Shown: positions 1-7,947, counted from the first letter of the stretch. The stretch: 20,871 nt of DNA from Lachnospiraceae bacterium (GCA_017464645.1 JAFTZF010000019.1:1-20871), one strand, 5' to 3'. Notes: generated by a model from the letters alone, not told the origin. Translations and numbers: made by a program.

Positions 1-20
1 ACAGAAAAACAGCAAAAATT

Positions 21-56
21 TAAGTGCCAAGCGATTTTTAAATCGTTTGGCACTTA
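21..56. repeat. 17-bp inverted repeat (hairpin)
   Basis: Arms 21-37 and 40-56 are complementary over 17 positions with one G-T pair and a 2-base TT loop. The arm core reads AAGTGCCAA. The right flank is TTATTTCATTT on the plus strand. On the minus strand the stem is followed by a short T run. It could be a bidirectional terminator for a gene left of the window or the end of a decayed mobile element. The palindrome is seen directly; its role is inferred. Confidence 0.6.
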
Positions 57-274
57 TTTCATTTCCTCCCAAAACAAAGCCACAATAAAGCACATAATTC
101 GCAAAACTATTAACAGACAGGATTTGAGAGTTAAACTTTTAACCAATCTCAAGGACACCCGTGGTATTTGTCCCCGAGTTGGTCATTATGAACGCAGATT
201 TTTTCAATGACCACTTTAGATTTGGGAATATTAGCGGCAAGCATATGTATATACGCAAACGATCTGTTGACTGA
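57..274. other. AT-rich stretch without a recognisable gene
   Basis: I see no start codon with a ribosome site, no RNA fold and no promoter pair that I would defend here. Short stop-free frames exist on both strands, including a 98-codon minus-strand frame at 139-435. None resembles a known family, and the minus frame lies opposite the ATPase remnant that follows. The stretch is best read as decayed accessory DNA. Confidence 0.5.
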
Positions 275-475
275 GCCTTATTTATTGAATATAATACTAT
301 TGAAAAAATAGGGATAAAGATGCAGCAGGAATCCAATTCCCTACTCCGCATCAATGACTCTTTCAAAAAGATCATTGTGGTAAAAGACTCCCCATCCACC
401 CGGTACACCGAAGACGGTATTCTGGTAATCAGCATTTACGATCTCCTGCTGAACGCAGATAGCCTTGACATGTAA
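275..475 (+). pseudogene. C-terminal remnant of a DUF4143-type AAA ATPase
   Basis: The frame is open from just after a stop at 272-274 to the TAA at 473-475. The first ATG is at 320 and would give 51 residues. From about residue 9 the peptide reads LRINDSFKKIIVVKD, then a Y-T-E-D-G-I-L-V-I-S-I-Y-D segment, and ends in NADSLDM. This is how the C-terminus of many AAA_14/DUF4143 ATPases looks (a K-x-I/V-V-x-D strand, then T-E-x-G-I-x-x-x-x-I-x-D-F-L-L). No P-loop or upstream domain lies in the window, so it is a fragment of a protein usually near 400 residues. The family match is from memory of the motif and not from a search. Confidence 0.55.
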
Positions 476-487
476 AAAGGTGCTTTT

Positions 488-913
488 ATGAAACATATCT
501 TAAAAACAAAATCATTCACATTAACTTTAATCCCTCAGATTTTTGAGGAGGACATAAATTATCCCGTCAATACCACTCTGGAAGTATCGGTCCAAAGCAG
601 CGGCTTTTCCGGCGCGGCCTCTATGGATGTGGACGCAAAGAGCCTGGTCAACTTTGCAGAGGATCTGTCCCGGATATACGGGACCTTGTCCGGCGAAGCC
701 AGAATCGAAGAACCCTACGGCGTGCACATGTATCTGTCGTTTATTGGTGACGGCTGCGGGCATATTACCGTCAGCGGACAACTGCAGTCAGAAGACTCTT
801 GGGGAAACAGACAGGTGCTGGCGTTTGAAAACCAATTAGATCAAACGTATCTGCGGGAGTTTTGCAATAGCCTGAATCTTATTTATCGTAATCAACAGGA
901 GGTTCATTCATGA
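488..913 (+). CDS. WapI-like immunity protein
   Basis: The product has 141 residues and no signal peptide or membrane segment, so it should be cytoplasmic. It resembles the WapI-family immunity proteins: a beta-rich N-terminal half with SGFSGAAS around residues 38-45, a helix with FAEDLSRIY near 56-64, the G-D-G-x-G-H-I-x-V-x-G segment near residues 87-98, and the C-terminal FENQLDQTYLREF pattern. Such proteins neutralise a cognate contact-dependent or polymorphic toxin, but no toxin gene lies in this window, so the partner is unknown. AAAAAGG sits 7 bases before the ATG. Its TGA overlaps the start of the MATE gene in an ATGA, so the two are probably translated together. The family call rests on motif memory; a generic domain protein of unknown function is the alternative. 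Confidence 0.65.
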   Translation: MKHILKTKSFTLTLIPQIFEEDINYPVNTTLEVSVQSSGFSGAASMDVDAKSLVNFAEDLSRIYGTLSGEARIEEPYGVHMYLSFIGDGCGHITVSGQLQSEDSWGNRQVLAFENQLDQTYLREFCNSLNLIYRNQQEVHS

Positions 914-2262
914 CCGGGCGGTTTTCCTATGACCGAAATTTTTATGATAAATTAGGGCGCCTTATGGCCCCCATTGCCGTCCAGACCTTTTTACTGGCAG
1001 CCGTAGGCGCTTCAGACGCAGCCATGCTGGGCCGCGTGAGCCAGGAGGCCATGTCCGGCGTATTCCTGGCTACCCAGGTTTCCTTTGTACATAGCCTTTT
1101 TATGGAGGCACTGGTTTTTGGGGCCACGGTTCTGAATGCCCAGTATTGGGGCAAGGGAGACCGCGGCACAGTGCAAAAGGTGTTCTGCTTGATCCTGCGG
1201 TACGCCTTTGGCATTTCCCTTCTGTTTACCCTGGCAGCTGCCTTTGTTCCGGAAACACTCATGCGGATCTTTACACCGGAAGCTGCTCTGATCAAAGAGG
1301 GCGCCGATTACCTGCGCGTGGTAAGTCTGTCCTATCTGCTGACAGGCATTTCCCAGTGCTATCTTTGCACCATGAAGACCAGCGACCGGGCTGGCCGCAG
1401 CGCAGTCATCAGCGGCTTTTCCGTATTTGTGAACATTGGCCTCAATGCTGTTCTGATCTTTGGACTCTTAGGCTTCCCCGCCATGGGTGCCCGGGGCGCC
1501 GCTTTGGCCACTGTCCTTACCCGGGCTCTGGAATTGGTGCTTGTTCTGTCAGATTCCTTTCAGAAGCATCATATTCGTCCCGGCCTTTCCGGTCTTCTGC
1601 GGCCGGATCCGGTTCTGGAAAAGGATTTCTGGCATTACGGACTGCCCATTCTGGCAAATGAAATGGTCTGGGGCGGCGCTACCACCGTCTATTCCATCAT
1701 TATCGGACATCTGGGCGCTGACGCCACAGCAGCCAATTCCATTGCCGGCGTTGTAAAAAATCTGGCTGTCTGCCTGTGCCGCGGCATCGGCAACGGCGGC
1801 GGTATTCTTTTGGGTAACGTACTGGGAGCAGGGAAACTGGATCTGGCCAAGGTCTACGGACGCAGACTTTCCATTTTGTCTATTGTCTGCGGCATTTTCA
1901 CTGCAGCCCTTATTCTGTTGTGCAGCCCCTTCCTGATTTCTTTTATGGTACTGACAGAGACTGCTGAGCACTATCTGCAAATGATGCTGATCATCTGCGC
2001 CTTCAACATGATTGCAGTTTCCGTAAATGTCACCGTGGTAGTGGGTATTTTCAACTCCGGCGGCGACACCCGTTTCGATGCAGTCAGTGTCTTTTTCAGC
2101 ATGTGGCTCTTTTCCATCCCTCTGGCTCTGGCGGCCGCCTTCTGGTGGGACTGGCCGGTGCTGGTGGTGTATCTGATCCTGAGCCTGGATGAAGTGGTGC
2201 GCCTGCCCTGGGTATACAGGCATTACAAAAAATATAAATGGATCCACAATCTTACCCGATAA
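910..2262 (+). CDS. MATE family multidrug/Na+ efflux transporter
   Basis: The 450-residue product has about twelve hydrophobic segments, the usual size and topology of MATE antiporters, which expel drugs or metabolites in exchange for Na+ or H+. N-terminal helix 1 has the pattern P-I-A-V-Q-T-F-L-L-A-A-V-G-A-S-D and is followed by AMLGRVSQEAMSG, typical of the clostridial NorM/DinF-like group. The second half repeats the fold from about residue 235 (FWHYGLPILANEMVWGG). The start overlaps the preceding stop in ATGA, with AGGAGG a few bases upstream. A hairpin terminator follows 7 bases after the stop. The substrate cannot be read from sequence. The link with the immunity gene is transcriptional only, as far as I can see. 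Confidence 0.93.
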   Translation: MTGRFSYDRNFYDKLGRLMAPIAVQTFLLAAVGASDAAMLGRVSQEAMSGVFLATQVSFVHSLFMEALVFGATVLNAQYWGKGDRGTVQKVFCLILRYAFGISLLFTLAAAFVPETLMRIFTPEAALIKEGADYLRVVSLSYLLTGISQCYLCTMKTSDRAGRSAVISGFSVFVNIGLNAVLIFGLLGFPAMGARGAALATVLTRALELVLVLSDSFQKHHIRPGLSGLLRPDPVLEKDFWHYGLPILANEMVWGGATTVYSIIIGHLGADATAANSIAGVVKNLAVCLCRGIGNGGGILLGNVLGAGKLDLAKVYGRRLSILSIVCGIFTAALILLCSPFLISFMVLTETAEHYLQMMLIICAFNMIAVSVNVTVVVGIFNSGGDTRFDAVSVFFSMWLFSIPLALAAAFWWDWPVLVVYLILSLDEVVRLPWVYRHYKKYKWIHNLTR

Positions 2263-2269
2263 AGCACAA

Positions 2270-2308
2270 AGCCGGAACATACAAAATTGTACGTTCCGGC
2301 TCTTTTTT
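2270..2308 (+). terminator. Rho-independent terminator after the MATE gene
   Basis: Arms AGCCGGAAC...TAC (2270-2282) and GTA...GTTCCGGCT (2289-2301) pair with one internal mismatch, followed by CTTTTTT. The minus-strand opine dehydrogenase ends at 2315, so this convergent hairpin may also serve that gene. Confidence 0.88.
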
Positions 2309-2314
2309 CCGGGG

Positions 2315-3427
2315 CTACTTATTCAAATATTCACGGATCTCTTCTGTCGTCATCCCTGCCAGACCCATTTTCTCCAGAGTCCGGCCCGTCGCAAAATAGT
2401 CCTCATCATTATAGGCCGACGCCAGATGAATAATGGACTCGATAATTACCGGCCGCAGGCCTGCGTTCTCTGCCAGCTCATAAATTGGCACCAGCAAATA
2501 GAGCACATCCTCTGTAATATACCTCTCCCGGGAATTTGCAGGGGCATTTTTCACTTTACCATGAGTCACGGACGAGCGGTTGAATTCATAGACAGACTCA
2601 CACCGACTGTCATACAGGGCATTCATCATCTCCAGTTCCGGCCGCAGATCATAGCCATAGGCCTTCCCAATAGCCAGCCGCTCCAGATCCATCTTTGCAG
2701 TAGCTCGGGCTGTGGCGGGACTGCAGCAGTCCACATAATAATTGAATTCGCCGTGGAAGTTTTCCAAAAGGCCGATATTTACAGTTGTCATAAGCGGATG
2801 TCCGCCGAAGTTGATATTTTCCAGACCGGCCTGCAGCGGGCTCTCCAGATACTCCAACGGAAGAGGCAGCGCACCTTCTATCTTTGCTTTTACCTCTGCT
2901 GTACCATGAGACTTCGGAAAAACGCTCACAGGTAAAAACTTCTTCAGGCCCATGATGGCCAGCTGGGCGGAGCCCGTCAGACGGGTGGCCCAGGGAATAC
3001 TGATGGCATCCACAAAGGTGAGGTCCAGATCTCCTTTTCCCGCCTCTTTCAACATCTGATGCAGCACCAATCCCGCAAAATTTCCAGGCATAATGATCAA
3101 AATCTGGCCGTTTTTCAGATGAGGGATCATCTGCTCAAACAAAATCTCCTGGGCAAAGGACGGACAGATCATTACCATGACCTCTGCAAAGGAAACCGCC
3201 TCGCAAATATCTGTGGTAGCCTTGGCAATCTGTTCAAATCCCCCAAACAAATAGGTATCCCCGTTGCCGCTCTCCAGGGCTTCAATCCCGCCCTTTTCCC
3301 GTACGGCTTTGATCTGCTTATCAAAAGCCGGTGAATCATAGATGCACACGTGATTTCCCAGTCTGGACAGATGATAGGCTGCGGTCATGCCGCCGTTTCC
3401 TGCTCCGATCACTGTAATCTTACTCAT
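2315..3427 (-). CDS. NAD(P)-dependent opine dehydrogenase family protein
   Basis: The 370-residue product matches the octopine/nopaline dehydrogenase family. These enzymes reversibly join the amino group of an amino acid to a 2-oxo acid, using NAD(P)H. An N-terminal Rossmann fold opens with ITVIGAGNGG (G-x-G-x-x-G at residues 8-13). The C-terminal helical domain carries GGHPLMTTVNI, which includes the conserved His expected in the active site. I start at 3427 and not at the in-frame ATG at 3463. AAGGA lies 8 bases before 3427, the Rossmann strand begins directly after it, and a promoter places the transcription start near 3460. It lies downstream of an amino acid ABC importer on the same strand, separated by a terminator and its own promoter. 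Direction (synthesis or breakdown) and substrates are unknown. Ketopantoate-reductase-like enzymes share the N-terminal fold but lack this C-terminal domain. Confidence 0.87.
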   Translation of the reverse strand: MSKITVIGAGNGGMTAAYHLSRLGNHVCIYDSPAFDKQIKAVREKGGIEALESGNGDTYLFGGFEQIAKATTDICEAVSFAEVMVMICPSFAQEILFEQMIPHLKNGQILIIMPGNFAGLVLHQMLKEAGKGDLDLTFVDAISIPWATRLTGSAQLAIMGLKKFLPVSVFPKSHGTAEVKAKIEGALPLPLEYLESPLQAGLENINFGGHPLMTTVNIGLLENFHGEFNYYVDCCSPATARATAKMDLERLAIGKAYGYDLRPELEMMNALYDSRCESVYEFNRSSVTHGKVKNAPANSRERYITEDVLYLLVPIYELAENAGLRPVIIESIIHLASAYNDEDYFATGRTLEKMGLAGMTTEEIREYLNK

Positions 3428-3466
3428 ACTTCCCGTCCTTCTTCCTCTTTTGTTTCCTTGCATTTT

Positions 3467-3495
3467 ACTTTACCACGGTAAATTCCCCCTGTAAA
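3467..3495 (-). promoter_or_regulatory. Promoter of the opine dehydrogenase gene
   Basis: Read on the minus strand, TTTACA (3495-3490) and TAAAGT (3472-3467) are separated by exactly 17 bases. The predicted start near 3460 leaves a leader of about 33 bases before the ATG at 3427. The promoter lies between the ABC operon terminator and the gene, so the dehydrogenase can be expressed independently. Confidence 0.55.
3469..3482. promoter_or_regulatory. Palindromic operator candidate
   Basis: TTTACCACGGTAAA is a perfect inverted repeat (6-base arms, 2-base centre). It overlaps the -10 element and the adjoining spacer of the opine dehydrogenase promoter, a position typical of a repressor site. The regulator is not identifiable from the window. 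Confidence 0.5.
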
Positions 3496-3497
3496 GC

Positions 3498-3537
3498 AAA
3501 AACACCGCCGCAGGATCCTTTGTTTCCCGCAGCGGTG
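3498..3537 (-). terminator. Terminator of the amino acid ABC operon
   Basis: On the minus strand a 13-bp stem (3537-3525 with 3515-3503, two G-U pairs, core CACCGC/GCGGTG) is followed by TTTTTGC. It lies 18 bases after the stop of the ATPase gene. On the plus strand the same stem is also followed by a T run. Confidence 0.87.
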
Positions 3538-3554
3538 CAGCTCTTTTTTTACTT

Positions 3555-4283
3555 TTATACATTCAAAACCTTGGATAAGAATTCCTGGGTTCTGGGATTC
3601 CGGGGATCATTGAAGATCTCCTCCGGAGTTCCCTCTTCCAAAATAACACCCTCGTCAATGAAAAGCACCCGGTCACCCACTTCTTTTGCAAAGCCCATCT
3701 CGTGAGTTACGATGACCATAGTCATACCCTCTTTTGCCAGAGCCTTCATTACATCCAATACCTCGCCGACCATTTCCGGGTCCAGCGCGGAGGTGGGCTC
3801 ATCAAACAGCATTACATCCGGCTCCATAGCCCGTGCCCGCACAATGGCGATACGCTGCTTCTGCCCGCCGGACAGCTCTCTGGGATAGCTGGCAGCCTTT
3901 TCCCGCAGTCCCACACGATCAAGCAGCTCATAGGCTTTGGCCTCAGCCGCCTCTTTGGACATGCCTTTTACACGCATGGGACCTACGGTAATATTTTCCA
4001 TAATGGACAAATTGTTAAACAGATTGAACTGCTGGAATACCATACCCATCTTCTGGCGAACCTTTGCAATATCAGTCTTGGGCGCAGTAATGTCCTTGCC
4101 CTCAAAAATGATCTGGCCGCCTGTGGGCTCCTCCAGCAGGTTCAGGCACCGCAGAAAGGTGCTCTTACCGGAGCCGGACGGGCCGATAACACACACTACC
4201 TCTCCCTTGGAAATGTGGGTGTCAATACCGTTTAATACATTCAGTTTTCCAAAGCTCTTTTTTAAACCTTTTGTATAGATCAT
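3555..4283 (-). CDS. Polar amino acid ABC transporter, ATP-binding protein
   Basis: The 242-residue product is the ATPase of a family-3 amino acid importer (GlnQ/HisP group). Visible motifs are Walker [10 protein letters not shown] at residues 34-42, the Q-loop FQQFNLF, the signature LSGGQKQR at 137-144, Walker B VMLFDEP ending at 163, the D-loop SALD and the switch His194 in VTHEMG. I use the ATG at 4283, which overlaps the permease stop in ATGA and has AAAGGAGG 8 bases upstream, rather than the longer in-frame start at 4334. One oddity is that the helix after the signature reads IVRARAM; residue 151 is Arg where Leu (RALAM) is nearly universal. All catalytic residues are intact. It is the last gene of the binding protein-permease-ATPase operon. 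Confidence 0.95.
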   Translation of the reverse strand: MIYTKGLKKSFGKLNVLNGIDTHISKGEVVCVIGPSGSGKSTFLRCLNLLEEPTGGQIIFEGKDITAPKTDIAKVRQKMGMVFQQFNLFNNLSIMENITVGPMRVKGMSKEAAEAKAYELLDRVGLREKAASYPRELSGGQKQRIAIVRARAMEPDVMLFDEPTSALDPEMVGEVLDVMKALAKEGMTMVIVTHEMGFAKEVGDRVLFIDEGVILEEGTPEEIFNDPRNPRTQEFLSKVLNV

Positions 4284-4972
4284 GCCCGCAGCCTCCTTTC
4301 CAGAATACCTACCAAGCGGCTGACAGTGAAGCACAGCACGAAGTAGAATGCAGCCAGTACCAAAAAGCTGGGCAGCATGTTAAAGGTCATGGTCTTAACT
4401 ACACTGTTCATGTAGAACAGGTCATGTACACCCAGGTAAGAAATAACTGCCGTTTCCTTGATCAGGGTCACGAACTCATTACACAGAGCCGGCACTACAT
4501 TCTTGATCGCCTGAGGCAGTACGATCAGGCGCATAGCCATGCCCTTTTTCATACCTACGCAAAGAGCCGCTTCCATCTGGCCGGGATCCACTGCTTCGAT
4601 ACCCGCACGGAAAACCTCCGCCACATAAGCGCCGCTGTTCAGGCAGACAGCGATCATACAGGGAATCAGTTCGGCAAAATCCATTCCTAAAAGACTTCCA
4701 TCGGGTATGGGGATCAGCTTGGGAATACCGAAGTATGCCACCCACAGCTGCACAATGACCGGTGTTCCCCGGAAAATCTCAATATACACCCGGGAAAAAC
4801 CCCTGCATACCACTGCGACCGTATTCTTACCCTTGGCCATACGCATCAGACAGATGATCAGACCGCTGATCACACCGCCCACAACGCCAATGAGCGCCAG
4901 GACGATGGTGTTTCTGGCGCCTTCCAGATAATACGGATAGTATTTCGTTAAAATATCAAAGAAATCTCCCAT
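4280..4972 (-). CDS. Polar amino acid ABC transporter, permease
   Basis: The 230-residue inner-membrane subunit belongs to the HisM/GlnP family and has about five hydrophobic segments. The N-terminal part has [13 protein letters not shown] (residues 15-27) typical of this family. The central [11 protein letters not shown] segment and the EAA loop (EAALCVGM...[16 protein letters not shown]) that contacts the ATPase are both present. Only one permease gene is present, so the transporter should use a homodimer. It lies 101 bases downstream of the binding-protein gene, with a hairpin in between, and overlaps the ATPase gene by 4 bases. The amino acid carried cannot be told from the sequence. Confidence 0.95.
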   Translation of the reverse strand: MGDFFDILTKYYPYYLEGARNTIVLALIGVVGGVISGLIICLMRMAKGKNTVAVVCRGFSRVYIEIFRGTPVIVQLWVAYFGIPKLIPIPDGSLLGMDFAELIPCMIAVCLNSGAYVAEVFRAGIEAVDPGQMEAALCVGMKKGMAMRLIVLPQAIKNVVPALCNEFVTLIKETAVISYLGVHDLFYMNSVVKTMTFNMLPSFLVLAAFYFVLCFTVSRLVGILERRLRA

Positions 4973-5001
4973 TACCTTCTCCTTCTCTTAAACATGACAA
5001 T

Positions 5002-5038
5002 AACCGGGCCGAAGAGAAATTCCCCTTCGGCACCGGTT
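5002..5038 (-). promoter_or_regulatory. Intercistronic hairpin between binding protein and permease genes
   Basis: AACCGG plus GCCGAAG pair with CTTCGGC plus CCGGTT, with one bulged base (arms 5002-5014 and 5026-5038). On the minus strand no strong T run follows, so it looks more like a processing or stabilising stem. Such a stem would raise the level of the binding-protein message over the permease message. The differential-expression role is inferred. Confidence 0.6.
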
Positions 5039-5073
5039 TTCTTTTTTATCCTATGAGAATGTCAGCAGATGAT

Positions 5074-5907
5074 TTATTCTGCAGCTGCTTCCTCTACATC
5101 CAGATATTTTGCTTCCCACTCGCCAACCAGGTTTTTCTCAACTACTTCAGCTACAATGGGGTTGATGATCTCCAGCATTTCCTCGTTGCCTTCCTGGATG
5201 CAGATACCCAGCTCGTTTTTCTCGGTGGGGATCTCCAGGGTTGCAATTGCCAGGTCGCTGTTCTTAGCGATCGCACTTAAGGCTACGCCGTTCTCGCAGA
5301 ACATACCATCCAACTTGCCTTCAGCAACCATCATAACCATATCCTGTACATTGGTTACGATCTGTGCGGTATCACCAGCGTACTGCTCAGCCAGTTCCTG
5401 CTGCAGAGCGCCCATCTGTCCGCCGATCTTCTCACCCTTCAGGTCATCCAGGCTTGCATATTTGTCTTCATTGCCAGCCTTTACCAGAAGAGCCTGATCT
5501 GCTACATAGTAGGGATCAGAGAACAGGCACTTACGGTCTTCTTTAATGGTCATACCGGAGATAACCAGGTCAAATTTGCCCTCGTCCAGACTTCCGATCA
5601 GACCATCAAAGCTCATGTCTGTCAGTTCCAGCTCCATACCCAGTTTGTCAGCAATGTATTTTGCCAGCTCTACGTCAATACCAACCAGTTCTCTGCCGTT
5701 TTCAGTCTCAGCATAGAACTCGAACGGCGGGTAGTCACCGGAAAGACCTACTTTCAGAACTTCTTTCTTTTCAGTTCCTTCTTCCTGCTCTTCTCCCTGA
5801 GAAGTAGAGGGAGTGGTGTCATCCTTTGCGCCACATGCAACTACACCAAATACCATTACCATACACAGCACAACTGCCAGTATGCTTTTCAACACATTCT
5901 TTTTCAT
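5074..5907 (-). CDS. Amino acid ABC transporter substrate-binding lipoprotein
   Basis: The 277-residue product is a family-3 solute-binding protein. It has a lipoprotein signal: charged MKKN, a hydrophobic run, then the lipobox VVAC with Cys25 as the lipidation site. A low-complexity linker rich in Ser, Thr and Glu runs from about 26 to 50. The mature domain begins LKVGLSGDYPPFEF, then has GIDVELAKYIADKLG and DLVISGMTIKEDR, the standard pattern for binding proteins of polar or acidic amino acids. It is exported and anchored to the outer face of the membrane. It is the first gene of the operon, with GAGGAA just before the ATG and a near-consensus promoter upstream. The ligand is not predictable by eye. 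Confidence 0.95.
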   Translation of the reverse strand: MKKNVLKSILAVVLCMVMVFGVVACGAKDDTTPSTSQGEEQEEGTEKKEVLKVGLSGDYPPFEFYAETENGRELVGIDVELAKYIADKLGMELELTDMSFDGLIGSLDEGKFDLVISGMTIKEDRKCLFSDPYYVADQALLVKAGNEDKYASLDDLKGEKIGGQMGALQQELAEQYAGDTAQIVTNVQDMVMMVAEGKLDGMFCENGVALSAIAKNSDLAIATLEIPTEKNELGICIQEGNEEMLEIINPIVAEVVEKNLVGEWEAKYLDVEEAAAE

Positions 5908-5977
5908 AATTATTCCTCACATTCCTTTCTTCTCACAGCTCCTATGCGAGCCGATGATGCTTAATAGCCATAGAACC

Positions 5978-6006
5978 AGTCTACCTACTCCCTCTCCATT
6001 TGTCAA
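5978..6006 (-). promoter_or_regulatory. Promoter of the amino acid ABC operon
   Basis: On the minus strand a perfect TTGACA (6006-6001) and TAGACT (5983-5978) are separated by 17 bases. The predicted start is about 65 bases before the ATG at 5907. Confidence 0.75.
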
Positions 6007-6013
6007 TTCCTTT

Positions 6014-6032
6014 TTGCATAACCCTTGCATAA
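6014..6032 (-). promoter_or_regulatory. Tandem direct repeat upstream of the ABC operon promoter
   Basis: On the minus strand TTATGCAA occurs twice (6032-6025 and 6021-6014) with an 11-base period. The repeats end 7 bases upstream of the -35 element. One-turn spacing next to the -35 box is typical of an activator or regulator binding site. The plus-strand DUF885 gene starts about 75 bases away, so both genes could be affected. Confidence 0.45.
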
Positions 6033-6107
6033 ATTTACAATTTTCTCCATGAATATATCCCTCTGGCCCCTTCATAGACTATAGGTAAGAACCGCACAGG
6101 TGAACCC

Positions 6108-7922
6108 ATGAAACTCAAAAAAAATCTGCTCTTATGCTTCCTTTTTCTTCTTCTGCCGGCTCTCTTCTTCGGCGGCTGGTTCCTGTTCTCCCGGACTGCT
6201 TCCACTTCTGTTTCCACACCGGATGAGGACTTTGAAACATTTACCCACCAACTATTTTGTCAGGATGTAGCTTCCAATACCTTGACTCTTCACTATACAC
6301 TGAAAGATCCTTCTGCCTACGGTATCACGGAACCGGAAATTACTCTGGGAAATTATGTGTCGGGAAGTGCGGGGCATGAATCCGCTTCTCTTCAGGAAAC
6401 CCTGACCCGGCTGCAGGCCTTTTCCCGGGAGGAATTGTCTCCCGAGAACCAACTGACCTATGACATTATGGAAACACAGCTGCAGGCCGAGCTGGCCCTG
6501 GCTCCCTATGGTCTCTACGAAGAAGTCCTAAGCCCTACCCTGGGCAACCAGGCCCAGCTCCCGGTTCTTCTGGCGGAATACCCCTTCGAAACTCTGGAGG
6601 ATGTGGACATTTATCTGGAACTGCTCTCCCAGCTGGACTCCTATTACGAAAGTCTCCTGTGGTTTGAAGAGGAAAAGGCCGCCGCCGGCCTCTTCATGTG
6701 GGAAGACACTTGCGAAGCTGTCATGGCTCAGTGCCAGGCATTTATCGAAGATCCGGAGGAAAACTTCCTGCTGGCTACCTTTGAAGAACGTATTGCATCA
6801 CTGCCCTTCCTTTCTCTGGACCAAAAAAAAGCCTATCTGGAGTCCAACGAATCCTGCATTAAAAATTCCGTAATCCCCGCCTACGAGCGGCTCATCGCAG
6901 GGCTCCAGGAATTAAAGGGCCAGGGGCGCAATGACCGGGGTCTGTATTATTATAAACACGGTCAGGAATATTATCAGGCCCTCATTGCCTGTACCATCGG
7001 TTCCGGTCACACTGTTCCGGAAATCAAGGAACTTCTTCAGGAGCAGATGGCTGAGGACCTTGAAATCATCAACCGGATTGTTCGCACAAATCCTCAGCTG
7101 GTACAAAAGGCGGCTTCCGCTGCTGTATCTGTCCCGTCCTCCGAGGAACAGATTTCCTCTGAAAACACTTTGGACTCATCCCTGACGCTTTCCACCGACA
7201 TGCTGGCAATCCTGGAGCAGAGAATCACGGATAACTTCCCAGCGGTATCTGCCGTCAATTATGAGGTAAAATCCGTGCACCCCTCTTTGGAAAACTATTT
7301 GAGCCCTGCCTTTTATCTGACCCCGCCCATTGATGACCTGGAAAATCACACCATTTACATTAATAATGCCTCTGATTACGATACACTATCCTTGTTTACC
7401 ACTCTGGCCCACGAAGGTTATCCGGGACATTTGTACCAGTCCCTCTATGAAAGTTCCTGCGATCCTGACCCGGTCCGCTCGCTGTTCTATTTTGGTGGCT
7501 ACACGGAAGGGTGGGCTACTTATGCCGAACGCTGCTCCTACTCCTACGCAGGCCTGGAACCGAACCTGGCTCAGATTCTGGCTGCCAACAATATGATTTC
7601 TCTGGGTATTTACGCCCAGGCTGACATCGGTATCCACTACGACGGCTGGTCACTGGAACAGACTGCTGTATTTTTAGAAAATTACGGTATTCAATCCCGG
7701 GAAACCGCTGAGAATATTTATGCAGCCATTCTGGAAGCGCCCTCCAATTATTTAAAATATTATCTGGGATACGTAGAGATAGAAGAATTAAAAGAGCAGG
7801 CCCAAACCGCTCTTGACGAATCTTTTACACTGAAAGAGTTTCACGAGTTCATTTTATCCACAGGTCCGGCGCCTTTTCCTGTATTGGAAAAGCACATGGA
7901 AGCCTGGATTCAGAAGCAGTAA
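6108..7922 (+). CDS. DUF885 family membrane-anchored metallopeptidase-like protein
   Basis: The 604-residue protein has an N-terminal hydrophobic segment (about residues 6-28) without a lipobox, so it is probably an uncleaved anchor with the domain outside the cell. The rest is a DUF885 domain, a largely helical fold related to zinc carboxypeptidases and dipeptidases. The hallmark HEGYPGH is at residues 435-441 and EGWATYAER starts at Glu467, together forming the presumed zinc site. A Ser/Thr/Glu-rich stretch near 342-365 looks like a surface loop. It is divergent from the amino acid importer and shares its control region, which suggests outside peptide cleavage feeding import (inference). 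A weak AGGTGA precedes the ATG. Peptidase activity has been suggested for the family but is not proven for this protein. Confidence 0.88.
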   Translation: MKLKKNLLLCFLFLLLPALFFGGWFLFSRTASTSVSTPDEDFETFTHQLFCQDVASNTLTLHYTLKDPSAYGITEPEITLGNYVSGSAGHESASLQETLTRLQAFSREELSPENQLTYDIMETQLQAELALAPYGLYEEVLSPTLGNQAQLPVLLAEYPFETLEDVDIYLELLSQLDSYYESLLWFEEEKAAAGLFMWEDTCEAVMAQCQAFIEDPEENFLLATFEERIASLPFLSLDQKKAYLESNESCIKNSVIPAYERLIAGLQELKGQGRNDRGLYYYKHGQEYYQALIACTIGSGHTVPEIKELLQEQMAEDLEIINRIVRTNPQLVQKAASAAVSVPSSEEQISSENTLDSSLTLSTDMLAILEQRITDNFPAVSAVNYEVKSVHPSLENYLSPAFYLTPPIDDLENHTIYINNASDYDTLSLFTTLAHEGYPGHLYQSLYESSCDPDPVRSLFYFGGYTEGWATYAERCSYSYAGLEPNLAQILAANNMISLGIYAQADIGIHYDGWSLEQTAVFLENYGIQSRETAENIYAAILEAPSNYLKYYLGYVEIEELKEQAQTALDESFTLKEFHEFILSTGPAPFPVLEKHMEAWIQKQ

Positions 7923-7947
7923 CAAAGTGGTTCCTATGGCGCAATAA

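Noticed and set aside
139..435. 98-codon minus-strand open frame
   Set aside because: No ribosome site or family resemblance, and it lies opposite the ATPase remnant.
2189..2935. 248-codon plus-strand open frame
   Set aside because: It is antisense to the opine dehydrogenase gene and crosses the MATE terminator; no family resemblance.
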